From positions 1 to 6,608 of the forward strand of contig JAAEZW010000060.1 in the NCBI GenBank assembly GCA_018222665.1: a stretch of 6,608 nt of DNA, in the 5' to 3' direction. The notes below the pieces were generated by a model, which saw nothing but the letters and a program-made list of their open reading frames with translations, had not been told where the DNA came from and did no database searches. The translations under genes were made by a program, and so were the position numbers. This document shows, piece after piece, positions 6,559 through 6,608 of this stretch (position 1 is its first letter; the number at the start of each line of letters is the position of its first letter). Source of the DNA: Paracoccaceae bacterium (lineage in GTDB: Bacteria; Pseudomonadota; Alphaproteobacteria; Rhodobacterales; Rhodobacteraceae).

Positions 6559-6608
6559 ATGGGTTTACGCATCAACGACATCGTTCCGAATTTTATTGCT
6601 GAAACGGA
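6559..6608 (+). CDS. Peroxiredoxin (AhpC/TSA, probably 1-Cys Prx6 type), first 16 codons only
   Basis: The fragment reads MGLRINDIVPNFIAET before the window ends. A start of the form LRxxDxxPxFxAET is characteristic of the Prx6-like 1-Cys peroxiredoxins, thiol peroxidases that reduce hydrogen peroxide and organic hydroperoxides in the cytoplasm. The usual Asp of the PDF motif is Asn here, a minor variation. The catalytic cysteine (normally around residue 45) lies outside the window, so the class cannot be confirmed. The ribosome site and a TATAAT upstream support the start. It is divergent from the aldehyde dehydrogenase, sharing a 162-nt control region. Confidence 0.72.
   Translation, partial: MGLRINDIVPNFIAET

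Overview
The window looks like chromosomal DNA of an alphaproteobacterium, most likely a marine Rhodobacterales (Roseobacter-group) bacterium of moderate GC. This is inferred from the alphaproteobacterial style of MreB and MreC, the presence of a two-domain dimethylglycine dehydrogenase-type protein (common in that group), and the N-terminus of the peroxiredoxin. No taxonomic marker is present, so the assignment is an inference. There are no RNA genes, insertion sequences, CRISPR arrays or phage genes that I can support.

Layout from left to right. Positions 1-758 (minus) hold the N-terminal 252 codons of mreC, which runs off the left edge and starts from a TTG codon. Positions 787-1833 (minus) hold a complete mreB. 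The two are 28 nt apart and form the start of a cell-shape operon transcribed leftwards. Positions 1834-2258 are a 425-nt divergent intergenic region with one dyad and a short coding-like stretch, but no convincing promoter. Positions 2259-4763 (plus) hold an 834-aa FAD/tetrahydrofolate demethylating dehydrogenase, closest in visible motifs to dimethylglycine dehydrogenase. Positions 4764-4953 hold a perfect 40-bp palindrome that should act as a shared terminator for two convergent genes, plus a short coding-like minus-strand stretch. Positions 4954-6396 (minus) hold an NAD(P)-dependent aldehyde dehydrogenase; its start is best placed five codons inside the longest open frame, because the Shine-Dalgarno sequence lies within that frame. 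A compact divergent control region follows, and the first 16 codons of a peroxiredoxin (plus) begin at 6559 and run off the right edge.

How the genes relate. mreB and mreC are one functional unit (elongasome, lateral wall growth). The dehydrogenase is a stand-alone catabolic enzyme of the methylamine/glycine-betaine type, which feeds methyl groups into tetrahydrofolate. The aldehyde dehydrogenase and the peroxiredoxin share a divergent promoter region containing a 14-bp perfect palindrome at the predicted aldehyde dehydrogenase transcription start, so local repressor control is plausible. A common aldehyde/oxidative-stress theme for the right half is only an inference. I see no clearly new multi-gene system here; the points worth a second look are the regulatory palindromes, the start-site correction and the coding-like intergenic fragments.
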